NCBI GenBank assembly: GCA_012517765.1
Contig: JAAYUI010000015.1
Span: 1-62,274, forward strand
DNA length: 62,274 nt
Reading direction: 5' to 3'
From: Caldisericales bacterium
Lineage (GTDB): Bacteria > Caldisericota > Caldisericia > JAAYUI01
The notes under the pieces are model-generated. The model saw only the letters and a program-made list of their open reading frames with translations. It was not told the origin of the DNA and did no database searches. Of the stretch, positions 35,361-42,904 are shown piece after piece; position 1 is the first letter of the stretch, and the number at the start of each line of letters is the position of its first letter. The position numbers and the translations under genes are program-made.

Positions 35361-36737
35361 TCAGGCCTTTTGAGCGGTCTTCTCTTCTTCCTGCTTTTTC
35401 TGTGCTTCTTTTTTCTTCTCCGCGTAGGTTATCTTGAGCAGGTCTTTTATGTTGTATTTGTAGCTTGCACACTTCTCAAGCTTCCTGTCGGTCTGGGTGA
35501 AATCTGTTGTCATCGGGAGCCATTTCGCGGGGCAATTGGCAAGGCAGCATGGCATGAATACGCAACCATCGCACTCTTCCTTGTCAAACGGGTTGAAAAG
35601 TACCCATTTGAAATAGTTTTCCCCATTGATTGCCTTCATGTCCATTATGTTGCCGTATGATTCCTTCTCCTGGCCAACCTGGTTCCAGCACCTGACAAGA
35701 GACCCGTCCGGGCAAATGACTGTTGAAGTTGGCCTTGTGGCACAGCAAGATGAGGACATCGAACGAACATACCAGGAGAAGCCAAGATTTTTTTCAATTG
35801 CTGACTGGTAGAATTTTGTCAGGACCTCGGCGTATTCCTGCACATTCAGACACATGTTCTCCACAGAAGCGCATGCTTTGGTTGCCTCGGAGGTAAGGAG
35901 TCCCGGGTAGATGGAAATGTTCTTCTTTCCGGCAAGTATCTTGATGCTGTCAAAAAGTGGCGTGAAATCCTTTGCTATCTCCTTGTCTATATTGACCCTG
36001 ACGGCAATCGGGATGAATTCTGATGCCTCCAGGACGTTTTGCACAATCCTGTCGAATGTTGGCCCTCCCCCACGAAGCACCCTGCGCTGGTTGTGGATCT
36101 CTGGCGGCCCGTCGATTGTTGCTTGGATGTGGGTGATATTTCTTTCTGCAAGAGCTTTTGCCTTTTCCTTGTCCAGGAGCCAGCAGTTGCTGATCATGTG
36201 TGATGAGTACTTGACTTTCCTTTCCTTACAGAGGTTTATGAAGAAGTCCGAAAGCTCGATGACCGTGTCATATCCAAGGAGTGGCTCCCCACCAAACCAT
36301 GTGATGGCAAAGTATTCAAGGAACGAATTTTTGAATGCCTCTGTGGTGATCTCCTTTATTTTGCCTATCACTTCTCTGGACATGCTTACAGGTTTTTGCT
36401 CCTCAAAACAGTAGGTGCACTTGAAGTTGCAGGCCATTGTGGGTAGCAGGGTATAGCCCAGTGAATTCGGACTATATGTTGACTGGAGAAATTTGAGTTT
36501 TACCCTGTCCTGTTCGTTGAGCGTGTCCTCGACAAGCATTCCGCCTTTCTTGAACTGCTCGTAGAACCCCTTCTCCTTGTCTGTAAAATTGTCCGGGTCA
36601 ATTTCCCCTGATGCACATTTCATGAAAAAATCGTATGTTTCCTTGTCTAGCTCTGCAAAGCCGCTTGCAAAGGCATTGTAGCAGAGCTTTGTCCCGTTAT
36701 CGCCTTCCATCCAGATGTTGTACATTGATTCTTTCAT
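35361..36737 (-). CDS. Radical SAM/SPASM peptide-modifying enzyme
   Basis: Predicted to modify the two Cys-rich peptides encoded just upstream. ATG 36737 is preceded by AAGGAG, giving 458 residues; the longer frame is not supported. The radical SAM cluster Cys are C103-x3-C107-x2-C110 (CNFKCTYC) and the SAM-binding 'GGEP' is at 149-152. The N-terminal ~95 residues (LCYNAFASGFAELDKETYDF) fit the winged-helix-like leader-recognition (RRE) position. The C-terminal SPASM region supplies Cys331, 332, 342, 350, 389, 392, 397, 398, 402 and 423, enough for two auxiliary clusters. Family members form thioether or other crosslinks in RiPP precursors. A basic Lys/Gln/Glu tail ends the protein. Third position in the operon, after an intergenic hairpin. 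Confidence 0.9.
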   Translation of the reverse strand: MKESMYNIWMEGDNGTKLCYNAFASGFAELDKETYDFFMKCASGEIDPDNFTDKEKGFYEQFKKGGMLVEDTLNEQDRVKLKFLQSTYSPNSLGYTLLPTMACNFKCTYCFEEQKPVSMSREVIGKIKEITTEAFKNSFLEYFAITWFGGEPLLGYDTVIELSDFFINLCKERKVKYSSHMISNCWLLDKEKAKALAERNITHIQATIDGPPEIHNQRRVLRGGGPTFDRIVQNVLEASEFIPIAVRVNIDKEIAKDFTPLFDSIKILAGKKNISIYPGLLTSEATKACASVENMCLNVQEYAEVLTKFYQSAIEKNLGFSWYVRSMSSSCCATRPTSTVICPDGSLVRCWNQVGQEKESYGNIMDMKAINGENYFKWVLFNPFDKEECDGCVFMPCCLANCPAKWLPMTTDFTQTDRKLEKCASYKYNIKDLLKITYAEKKKEAQKKQEEEKTAQKA

Positions 36738-36766
36738 CGAGATTGCTCCTTTTGTTCTTTGTTCTG

Positions 36767-36793
36767 TGAGGAGGGGCTTGTTGCCCCTCCTCA
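36767..36793 (-). promoter_or_regulatory. Intercistronic hairpin between peptide 2 and the radical SAM gene
   Basis: Perfect 11-bp inverted repeat TGAGGAGGGGC/GCCCCTCCTCA with a 5-base loop. It is not followed by a T run, so it looks like a partial attenuator or an mRNA processing/stability hairpin that would keep the peptide mRNA in excess over the enzyme mRNA. Confidence 0.7.
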
Positions 36794-36817
36794 AAAGTCA
36801 TTTGTCTTCTTTATCTA

Positions 36818-37141
36818 TCAGGGCAATTTCCCGTATGGATTGCAGGTCTTGCCGTCAGTGCAAACCCATCCTTGTGTCGGGCAATATGTCGGGCAATATG
36901 TCGGGCAATATTGAGGACATGAATTGTCTGTCTGGAAACAGTATCCCCAATAGTCCTTGCAGCTTGCTCCAGTGCAGGTATAGCCGCCTGCAACGCAATT
37001 TAGTACTTCACAATGAACACCTGTGCAGTTATATGTTTCGGCACCAGCGCAGTCTTTGTAGAAGCACTGTGATGGTCCATCTGCCTGGCAGTATGGCGCA
37101 AAATCATCAATTGGTGACCCCGGTTTTACGATCCAGTTCAT
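36818..37141 (-). CDS. Cys-rich RiPP precursor-like peptide 2 (107 residues, 15 Cys)
   Basis: Starts MNWIVKPGSPIDDFAPYC with AGGAGG upstream. After an 18-residue leader-like opening, 15 cysteines are spread over 90 residues, including the run C-PQY-C-PTY-C-PTY-C, three consecutive CXXX units, and 'CTGASC', 'CTGVHC', 'CTDGKTC'. The paralogue at 37162 shares the M-x-W-I-V-x-P opening, the same number of Cys and a four-Cys block at three-residue spacing. No signal peptide. The likely job is substrate of the radical SAM enzyme encoded next; the modification is inferred. The CXXX block is encoded by an exact 12-bp tandem repeat. Confidence 0.82.
   Translation of the reverse strand: MNWIVKPGSPIDDFAPYCQADGPSQCFYKDCAGAETYNCTGVHCEVLNCVAGGYTCTGASCKDYWGYCFQTDNSCPQYCPTYCPTYCPTQGWVCTDGKTCNPYGKLP
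36876..36911 (-). repeat. Three exact 12-bp repeats encoding Tyr-Cys-Pro-Thr units
   Basis: GTCGGGCAATAT three times in tandem on the plus strand; on the minus strand it reads TAT TGC CCG AC(A/G), one YCPT per unit, within peptide 2. Confidence 0.95.
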
Positions 37142-37161
37142 TTGTTCGCCTCCTTTTTATC

Positions 37162-37476
37162 TCACGGATAGAATGATGGACAATCATTTAGTGTCGGGCA
37201 GGTCGTTTCCCAGCCTGCAGGGCACACCTGGTTGGTATAGCAACCAGTGTAGGTGTCGGGTGCAACACAAATGTGGTCCGGGCAATATGAAGTACAGGTC
37301 TTTGAGCAGGCCCAGTCGCATGGTCCTCCAACATCATCATATCCGGCGACGCATGCGTTGCCTGAGCAATATGCTCCTGGCGGATCACACTGGTTTTGTA
37401 CGCACTTGTGGTGATTGCACTGCTGATTATTACAGTTTATTACAAACTCGTCCATTGGATTCACGATCCATTTCAT
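37162..37476 (-). CDS. Cys-rich RiPP precursor-like peptide 1 (104 residues, 15 Cys)
   Basis: Starts MKWIVNPMDEFVINC; 15 Cys in 104 residues. The block C-DWA-C-SKT-C-TSY-C-PDHI-C has the same three-residue spacing as peptide 2. Its ATG overlaps the stop of the upstream propeller gene (ATGA), with AAAGGAGA inside that gene's 3' end, so translation is coupled. The end (CPTLNDCPSFYP) differs from peptide 2, so these are two divergent substrates rather than a fresh duplication. The opening M-x-(W)-I-V-x-P recalls clostridial Cys-rich peptides matured by radical SAM enzymes; I cannot confirm homology here. Confidence 0.82.
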   Translation of the reverse strand: MKWIVNPMDEFVINCNNQQCNHHKCVQNQCDPPGAYCSGNACVAGYDDVGGPCDWACSKTCTSYCPDHICVAPDTYTGCYTNQVCPAGWETTCPTLNDCPSFYP

Positions 37477-38714
37477 TTCGTCTGTTCTCCTTTCTTGATT
37501 TGCATGGCGTAAATGTCCCAGTCAAATTCGTCGAGTTCTGCCCAGGTCACAAGATTTTTGTGTATTCTTGCCCAGCATCTCGTCTCTGCCTTGATCCTTC
37601 TGGTTCCCGGAACAAGGATCTCTGGCTTATTGTCTTTGCCGTAGCAGAAGATTAATAGATCAAAGTCCTCCGGGTTTTCTGGCGTGTTTTGCGTCCATAC
37701 CACGTTGTTCCCGTAAGCACAATCTCCGGCCGCGTTCAATCTGCCAAAGACCTTGTCCGAGATCTCGAAGACACTGTTTTTAACCTGGTCAAAACCCAAA
37801 AGCTGGGTGTACCTTTTTTTGGAAAAGCCGGAAGCGAGCATGACAGGAAAGCTGGATTCGGGGCAATTAATAAGATCAATTGAAATGGCCCAGTCAGGTA
37901 TCGGATTCATGACATAGAATTTTTCACCCGTTATGAGGCTGTAGCCTTTTATCCTGTTTATTGCCCTGTCACTCTGGTAGGACTGTTCCTGGTAGTAGAC
38001 AAAGTCCCCCTGTATGACTGCAAGGTATTGATGGTCAGGGCCATCGTCGACTGGCACCACCTTGTCCTTCTCAATGTCGTACATCATCAGGTCGAGGTTA
38101 CTTGAGTTTTTGACCTCGTATATGACCACTTTACCGTTTGTGACCGGATACGCCCTCTGCAGGCTGTTTTTGAATTTATGAATTCTTTTTGGTTTTTCCC
38201 CGGGTCGGTTCAGGTCACAAAAGTAGACACCAAGATCTTTGGACATGTAGTCGGGCCATGTGGCGATGCTCCCTGATACATTGACATAGGCACGGTATCC
38301 GGCAGGCAAGTCCAGGGATTTTTGCTCACCAGCCCTTATATCTGCAAACCATATCGAATTTTGCCTTTTTGTCTGCATGAACTGCTGGTCAAGCCATACA
38401 ACGTGGTTTTCTGAAGCGTAGATGAAGTTGTCAGTTGAAAAAGAGGGAAACTGGTCCCCTCCCCCTCCCAGCTGACGCCTCCCCCCTGTCTCCAGGTCCA
38501 TGCAAAAAACCCTGTTCTGGCCATTTTCTGATCCTACCCAGACAACCTTGCCGTCAAGCGGGAACGGTGTGAAAGAGTTCTCGTCTATTGAGACAACCAC
38601 CTGTATTTCCCCGTCATGCTCCCCGCAAACACCAAAGCGCGCCGTGCCACCAAAATATATTGGAAGGCAAAGCGCGACTACCATTAAAACAGCAATTTTT
38701 TTATATGCGTTAAT
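37473..38714 (-). CDS. Secreted TolB-like beta-propeller protein, first gene of the Cys-rich peptide operon
   Basis: About 413 residues. The mature part has repeated TolB-type strands: 'GKVVWVGSENGQNRVFCMDL', 'NHVVWLDQQFMQTK', 'SIATWPDYMSKDLGVYFCDL', 'NNVVWTQNTPENPEDFDLLI', 'LVTWAELDEFDWDIYAMQIK'. The first in-frame ATG (38684) has no ribosome site. AGGAGG at 38721-38726 lies six bases ahead of an in-frame ATT (38712-38714), and starting there completes a signal peptide (NAYKKIAVLMVVALCLPIYF). I therefore place the start at this ATT, a rare start codon. The stop overlaps peptide 1 (ATGA), so the propeller is part of the system, perhaps as an exported partner, display scaffold or target. Alternative: start at ATG 38684 with a shortened signal. 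Confidence 0.75.
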   Translation of the reverse strand: MNAYKKIAVLMVVALCLPIYFGGTARFGVCGEHDGEIQVVVSIDENSFTPFPLDGKVVWVGSENGQNRVFCMDLETGGRRQLGGGGDQFPSFSTDNFIYASENHVVWLDQQFMQTKRQNSIWFADIRAGEQKSLDLPAGYRAYVNVSGSIATWPDYMSKDLGVYFCDLNRPGEKPKRIHKFKNSLQRAYPVTNGKVVIYEVKNSSNLDLMMYDIEKDKVVPVDDGPDHQYLAVIQGDFVYYQEQSYQSDRAINRIKGYSLITGEKFYVMNPIPDWAISIDLINCPESSFPVMLASGFSKKRYTQLLGFDQVKNSVFEISDKVFGRLNAAGDCAYGNNVVWTQNTPENPEDFDLLIFCYGKDNKPEILVPGTRRIKAETRCWARIHKNLVTWAELDEFDWDIYAMQIKKGEQTK

Positions 38715-38932
38715 GGCAATCCTCCTTTCTTTTTTGCCAGACTCTGCTGGCCCCCGTCAGCTCCTCAAGGTCGACGCCAGGGATTATCAAAAGAAAGGAG
38801 GACTTCAAAAATGAAAATATCTTTAAATAATGTAAATTGTCTAAAATTTACTTGAGAGCCATTTTTATAAAAGTGACAGAAGCTTATTTGAAAGGGATTA
38901 TTTTTGATGGGTGTAATAAGCGTAAAATGTCA

Positions 38933-38958
38933 GACACGCCGGAGACCTCCGGCGTGTC
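38933..38958 (-). terminator. Hairpin after mscL, probable terminator
   Basis: Perfect 11-bp stem GACACGCCGGA/TCCGGCGTGTC with a 4-base loop, 20 bases beyond the mscL stop. The T run is poor. Confidence 0.65.
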
Positions 38959-38977
38959 CTGTCTAAAACTGGATGGA

Positions 38978-39427
38978 TCATTTAATTTCCGAGGTGCAAT
39001 TTGGGCACTTTGTTGCCTTGATGGGGACGAGAGTAAAGCAGAACGGGCATTCTTTTTGCGTCGGTGCTGGTTTTTCAGCTGGCTTCTCTTTCCTGAGCCT
39101 GTTTATTGCCTTGACCACGATGAATATCGAGAAAGATACAATCAGGAAGGATATGAGGGCATTTATGAAAAGTCCGAAGTTCCATGTCACGGCGCCAGCA
39201 GCTTTTGCCTCTGCAAGTGAAGCATATGGCGAAGGGGTCTTGCCTGACGAGATGAGAAGGTACATGTTCGAAAAATCTATCCTGCCAAGTAAAAACCCTA
39301 TTGGGGGCATGATTATGTCATTCACAAGTGAATTGACAATTGCACCAAATGCCGCTCCTATGACGACGCCGACTGCCAGATCAATGACGTTTCCCTTGAG
39401 TGCAAACTCCTTGAATTCCTTGAGCAT
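38978..39427 (-). CDS. mscL: Large-conductance mechanosensitive channel with C-terminal zinc ribbon
   Basis: Emergency valve that opens on osmotic downshift. The 149-residue product starts [20 protein letters not shown], the conserved MscL opening, with the two pore helices (about 15-45 and 83-107, [20 protein letters not shown]). After a Lys/Pro/Glu linker the tail carries a zinc ribbon, [18 protein letters not shown], replacing the usual charged helix; this tail is known in MscL of several phyla. GAGGAGG ribosome site. Monocistronic. Confidence 0.96.
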   Translation of the reverse strand: MLKEFKEFALKGNVIDLAVGVVIGAAFGAIVNSLVNDIIMPPIGFLLGRIDFSNMYLLISSGKTPSPYASLAEAKAAGAVTWNFGLFINALISFLIVSFSIFIVVKAINRLRKEKPAEKPAPTQKECPFCFTLVPIKATKCPNCTSEIK

Positions 39428-39480
39428 TCCTCACCTCCTCTTCAAATACTAGCATGACTGTCAATTGGGTTGGTCAAGCT

Positions 39481-40533
39481 TTATATTTTCAGATTACCCG
39501 AATATTTTAATATCAATAGTGACCTAAAAAAGAAATCATTTCTGAGCATTGTTTTGGTTTTACCCGTCTCCAGCGAGGAGCCAATGTATGCTGACCAGGC
39601 AGAGAAAGAATGATTTGCCATGACTGATGAAATCCAATCATCAGTTTGCTCAAGACCCGCAAGGAGCTTTTGGGTTTGTCCTTCAAGGTATTTGATCTTT
39701 CTTGTCAGTCCGCATTTTGCAAGGTGCTCCATTCTCTGAAACCAGCAAAATGCAGAATTTTTATCTATGCTGCCAAGATCTTTGACGAGCCCGTCAGTTA
39801 TTGCCCAGGCTGGTGAATAGACAGTGTTTTTATAAAGCTCGTATATTTTTGATTGTGGAGGGTCCAGTAACAATAGGTTTTCAGATGATTGGGCCAATAT
39901 TGAAAGATTTTCTTCATCTCTCCACGAAAATGTATGTGCAAGAACGAAAAGATCATAGTAGCAGGGGCAACGAAAACCCTTCCTGAAAACAAATTTGCCC
40001 CTCCATTGTTCTGTAACCTCATTCCAGCTTGAAATGCTCTTTGCCATTCTAAATGATTCGAGCGAAGTTTTGATCTGCTTTTTGACGACTTTTTCGTTCT
40101 CTTTTCCGCATTGCACTAGCACCCTGGCAATTATCATTTCGCTTGCGCTTGTCTTTTTGCCATCACTTTCATCGACTAAATTGCTCATTTCAAGGGGATT
40201 TTTAAGGGCCATCTCTTTCGCATATCTGGCCGCTTTTCCAATTGCCGGATGGATGCATTCGATGCCCTTTTCAACAAGAAACTTTGTTGCAACCTCGAGT
40301 GCATTGAAACGGTTGTCTGAGGGTGCAGTGTGTAGTCTGCCTCCAAAACCGCCGTCCTCTTCCTGGAGCGACAGAACCTTTGTGACAAGTTTTTCCGAGA
40401 GGATTTCTTTTTGGAGTTTTTTCATTTCGATGCTCTGGGTTTGTTCACCAAGGATGTCCCTTCTTGTCCTGTATTTTATTGAAGGGCCGGCATTTTTGAG
40501 TAGAAGCTTGATTTTTTCATCAACAACTTTCAT
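39481..40533 (-). CDS. Prenyltransferase/terpenoid-cyclase-like alpha-toroid protein
   Basis: The 350-residue all-helical product has 'GPSIKYRTRRDILG' and 'LSLQEEDGGFGGRLH'. The latter is close to the 'Q...GGfg' repeat of the squalene cyclase/prenyltransferase alpha-alpha toroid, and later 'EQWRGKFVFRKGFRCPCYYD' occurs. No DXDD or catalytic zinc set is visible, so it belongs to the non-enzymatic-looking toroid proteins found next to various operons. No signal peptide. AGGAGG ribosome site. Function unknown. Confidence 0.6.
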   Translation of the reverse strand: MKVVDEKIKLLLKNAGPSIKYRTRRDILGEQTQSIEMKKLQKEILSEKLVTKVLSLQEEDGGFGGRLHTAPSDNRFNALEVATKFLVEKGIECIHPAIGKAARYAKEMALKNPLEMSNLVDESDGKKTSASEMIIARVLVQCGKENEKVVKKQIKTSLESFRMAKSISSWNEVTEQWRGKFVFRKGFRCPCYYDLFVLAHTFSWRDEENLSILAQSSENLLLLDPPQSKIYELYKNTVYSPAWAITDGLVKDLGSIDKNSAFCWFQRMEHLAKCGLTRKIKYLEGQTQKLLAGLEQTDDWISSVMANHSFSAWSAYIGSSLETGKTKTMLRNDFFFRSLLILKYSGNLKI

Positions 40534-40824
40534 TTTGCCTCCTAGAATAGGTGACCTTGTGCTTCATTTATATGTTGTTTTTTAAATAAATGCACTATTT
40601 GCCCGGTTGTTTACATTTGGAATATTGCACAGAAATCATTAACGCTTCCTATTGAAGGCGATAATAATAGCCAAAACTAATAAGCTGCCTTGATTTACTT
40701 CATATAGTTAAATCAAACCTTTCAATATTACATCAAACTGTCATGTTCACATGACTTTTTCCGCCAAATAACTTTTTATTCTCACCTGTCGTATTATGAG
40801 GCATAAAAGGAAGGAGGCACTAAA
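40534..40824. other. AT-rich intergenic region with a small palindrome
   Basis: About 290 bases without a gene. It holds the inverted repeat GTCATG-TTCA-CATGAC (40740-40755), about 80 bases before the next start, and a TATTAT (40792-40797) that could be the -10 of the DUF5666-like gene; no good -35 is visible. Confidence 0.45.
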
Positions 40825-42102
40825 ATGAAAAAGATTATAGCAACAATAGCGACAGTGGCACTGGTTCTGGGAATGTTTACAGGGCTGGTTGGAGCCGCCC
40901 AGAAGGAAGACAAGGGAATGGGTGGAATGTTTATGGGGACCGTCCAGCAGGTTGGACAGGACAGCCTCACCATGAAAATGGCTTTCACCGAATTCATGAC
41001 CGCAAGGGTAATCCTCTCGCCAGACTGCAAGTATCTTGATCTCACAAACCCGCCAGAAGAGGGCAAGGAACCACCAGCATTGACCAAAGCTGACATCAAG
41101 GCTGGAGACAAGATTGTTTGCAAGGGCAAGATAACAAAAGAAGAAGGCAAGGATGCAATATTTACGGCCATGGTTGTGAGCAGGGTCAAGGAATTCCCAA
41201 AGCCAAGGCCACCACAGGATGACAGAGGTGACAGGAAACCCCAGATCCTGGGTGTGTTTGTGTCTGCCACAGACACCACCTTCACAATGAAGGCACCAGA
41301 TTCTGAGAAGACGGGGACCTTCAGCTACAACGAAAAAACAAAATTTGTCCGCTTTGCCAAAGAAGACGGCAAGAGGGAACCCCAGAAGATCACGATCAAA
41401 GACATAAAGCCAGGCGACAAACTTGTTGTCGTTGCGGTACCACTAAAAGACAAAGAAGGCGATGACAAAGAGCGCACAATGACCGCCATCCTCGTCACCG
41501 TTGTTGACGAGTTTCCGGAACTCCCGCCGCCAGGTGAGGGCAGACGCGAAGAGCACAGGCCGATTATTGGCTCAGTGAAGTCTTTTGATGGAAAAACCCT
41601 TATGGTTGAGCTCTGGAAGGGCAAGGACATAAAGACAGTAGGGTTCACAGTTGACGAGAAGACCAAAATCCTCTATTTCCCGAAGCCGGATGGCGACAAG
41701 AAGCCGGAGCCAGTCGAAAAGAAACTTGATGACCTCAAGCCGGGCCAGAAGGTAATGGTTGATTTCAGGCCGGACAGGGACACCAAGCCAGAAGAGGGCG
41801 TGATTGCGGGGCTGGCCATCAGGATCGTCCTGATTGACGAATTCCCTCCGGAAGTTGCAATGGGCGAAATTGTGGAGATAAGCGCATCATCGGTGACAAT
41901 TGATGCCAGGGTTGACAGGGAAAATACCGAAAAAATGACAATCCAGATCACCTCCGACACAAAGTTTGTCATCATGAAGAAGGGCGATAAGCCGAAGGAA
42001 GCAAAGCTTTCGGACTTTATGAAGGGTGACAAGGTTGCCGTTGACTACCGCGATGGAAAGGCACTTGTCATAAAGAAAGTCATGGTCCCCGAAAAGAAGT
42101 GA
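40825..42102 (+). CDS. Secreted protein with four DUF5666-like repeats
   Basis: The 425-residue product starts with a signal peptide (MKKIIATIATVALVLGMFTGLVGA) after GGAGG. Four repeats of about 95 residues, at about 36-125, 138-230, 240-330 and 338-425, follow the pattern 'G.v......TltM......t..f.v.ekTK......k......l.DlKpGdKv.v......' (for example EKKLDDLKPGQKVMVDFRPD). It is highly charged (Lys, Asp, Glu) and Cys-poor, unlike the giant relative at 50312 with its Cys pairs. Monocistronic with a strong terminator. Function of DUF5666 proteins is unknown. Confidence 0.85.
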   Translation: MKKIIATIATVALVLGMFTGLVGAAQKEDKGMGGMFMGTVQQVGQDSLTMKMAFTEFMTARVILSPDCKYLDLTNPPEEGKEPPALTKADIKAGDKIVCKGKITKEEGKDAIFTAMVVSRVKEFPKPRPPQDDRGDRKPQILGVFVSATDTTFTMKAPDSEKTGTFSYNEKTKFVRFAKEDGKREPQKITIKDIKPGDKLVVVAVPLKDKEGDDKERTMTAILVTVVDEFPELPPPGEGRREEHRPIIGSVKSFDGKTLMVELWKGKDIKTVGFTVDEKTKILYFPKPDGDKKPEPVEKKLDDLKPGQKVMVDFRPDRDTKPEEGVIAGLAIRIVLIDEFPPEVAMGEIVEISASSVTIDARVDRENTEKMTIQITSDTKFVIMKKGDKPKEAKLSDFMKGDKVAVDYRDGKALVIKKVMVPEKK

Positions 42103-42131
42103 TTTGACAGGACCAGTAGTTAGCAATATGA

Positions 42132-42161
42132 AAAAAGCCCGGGGATGACCCCGGGCTTTTT
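42132..42161 (+). terminator. Rho-independent terminator after the DUF5666-like gene
   Basis: Perfect 13-bp stem AAAAAGCCCGGGG/CCCCGGGCTTTTT with an ATGA loop. Confidence 0.96.
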
Positions 42162-42198
42162 GTTTTGGACTGATGAAAAAACAGGAGAACCGGCTAAA

Positions 42199-42879
42199 AT
42201 GACTGGCATGAGCAGTGATGGTCTTTTGGGAAGATTTGATGCGTTCTGGGAAGACAGGGCAAGGATAGAATATGGTTTCAAGATGCCGGAGCAGTGGTTC
42301 CTTGATGAGGCAGAGAAGATGCACCCTGACGGTCTCAGGGTCTTGGACCTTGGCTGTGGCAACGGAAGAAATGCTGTTCCTCTGGCCAGGAAGGGGTGCA
42401 AGGTGACTGGTGTGGACATATCAAAGGTTGCGCTTTCCCTTCTTGCAAAAAAGGCAAAAATTGAAGGTGTGTCTGTGGATGCCATCCAGTCTGATTTTGC
42501 ATCTCTTTCGTTCCCTTCAGAATCTTTTGGTTTGTGCGTCTGCTACAATTCCATTTTCAATTGCCGGACAGGCGAGCTTTTTGAGGTTTTCGGAAAGGTG
42601 AAAACCTGGCTTTCTCCAAAAGGCAGGTTTCTTGTTACATTAAGGAGCTCTAGAACCCCAGCCCCGGATGATTCTGTTTTGCTCCCAGGGGAGAGCGGGA
42701 CATATATAACTAAAAGAGACGGGTTTGAGCATTTTGTCCACTACAGCGATCGCGAAGAGGTCGAAAAGCTTTCTTTGGGCTGGAACCTGGTTTTGGTCGA
42801 CGAGACAGAAGAACTCTTGGGGATAGGTGAAAATAAGCGCAAAGTCTGGACTTTCAGACTGACACTCGAGAAACCGTAA
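42199..42879 (+). CDS. Class I SAM-dependent methyltransferase
   Basis: The 226-residue product has SAM motif I 'VLDLGCGNGRNAVPLARKGC' (about 49-68), the acidic 'VTGVDIS' strand and motif IV 'SFGLCVCYNSIF'. The start is ATG 42199 after CAGGAGA; the open frame before it begins inside the terminator loop. Length and the 'YGFKMPEQWFLDEAEK' lead-in fit small-molecule methyltransferases. It is placed between a terminator and a convergent gene, so no operon context hints at the substrate. Confidence 0.88.
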   Translation: MTGMSSDGLLGRFDAFWEDRARIEYGFKMPEQWFLDEAEKMHPDGLRVLDLGCGNGRNAVPLARKGCKVTGVDISKVALSLLAKKAKIEGVSVDAIQSDFASLSFPSESFGLCVCYNSIFNCRTGELFEVFGKVKTWLSPKGRFLVTLRSSRTPAPDDSVLLPGESGTYITKRDGFEHFVHYSDREEVEKLSLGWNLVLVDETEELLGIGENKRKVWTFRLTLEKP

Positions 42880-42904
42880 AATAATACCAAAACAGCTTGA
42901 ATAT

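Noticed and set aside
36876-36911. Three tandem 12-bp units considered as a CRISPR or regulatory iteron array
   Set aside because: Repeats are contiguous without spacers and in frame with the peptide, encoding YCPT units.
37162-37476. Peptide 1 as a metallothionein or conotoxin-like defensin
   Set aside because: No CC or CXC clusters typical of metallothionein and no signal peptide; pairing with a radical SAM/SPASM enzyme explains it better.
38500-38814. 104-codon plus-strand frame across the propeller gene start
   Set aside because: Overlaps the coding strand of the propeller gene and has no start signals of its own.
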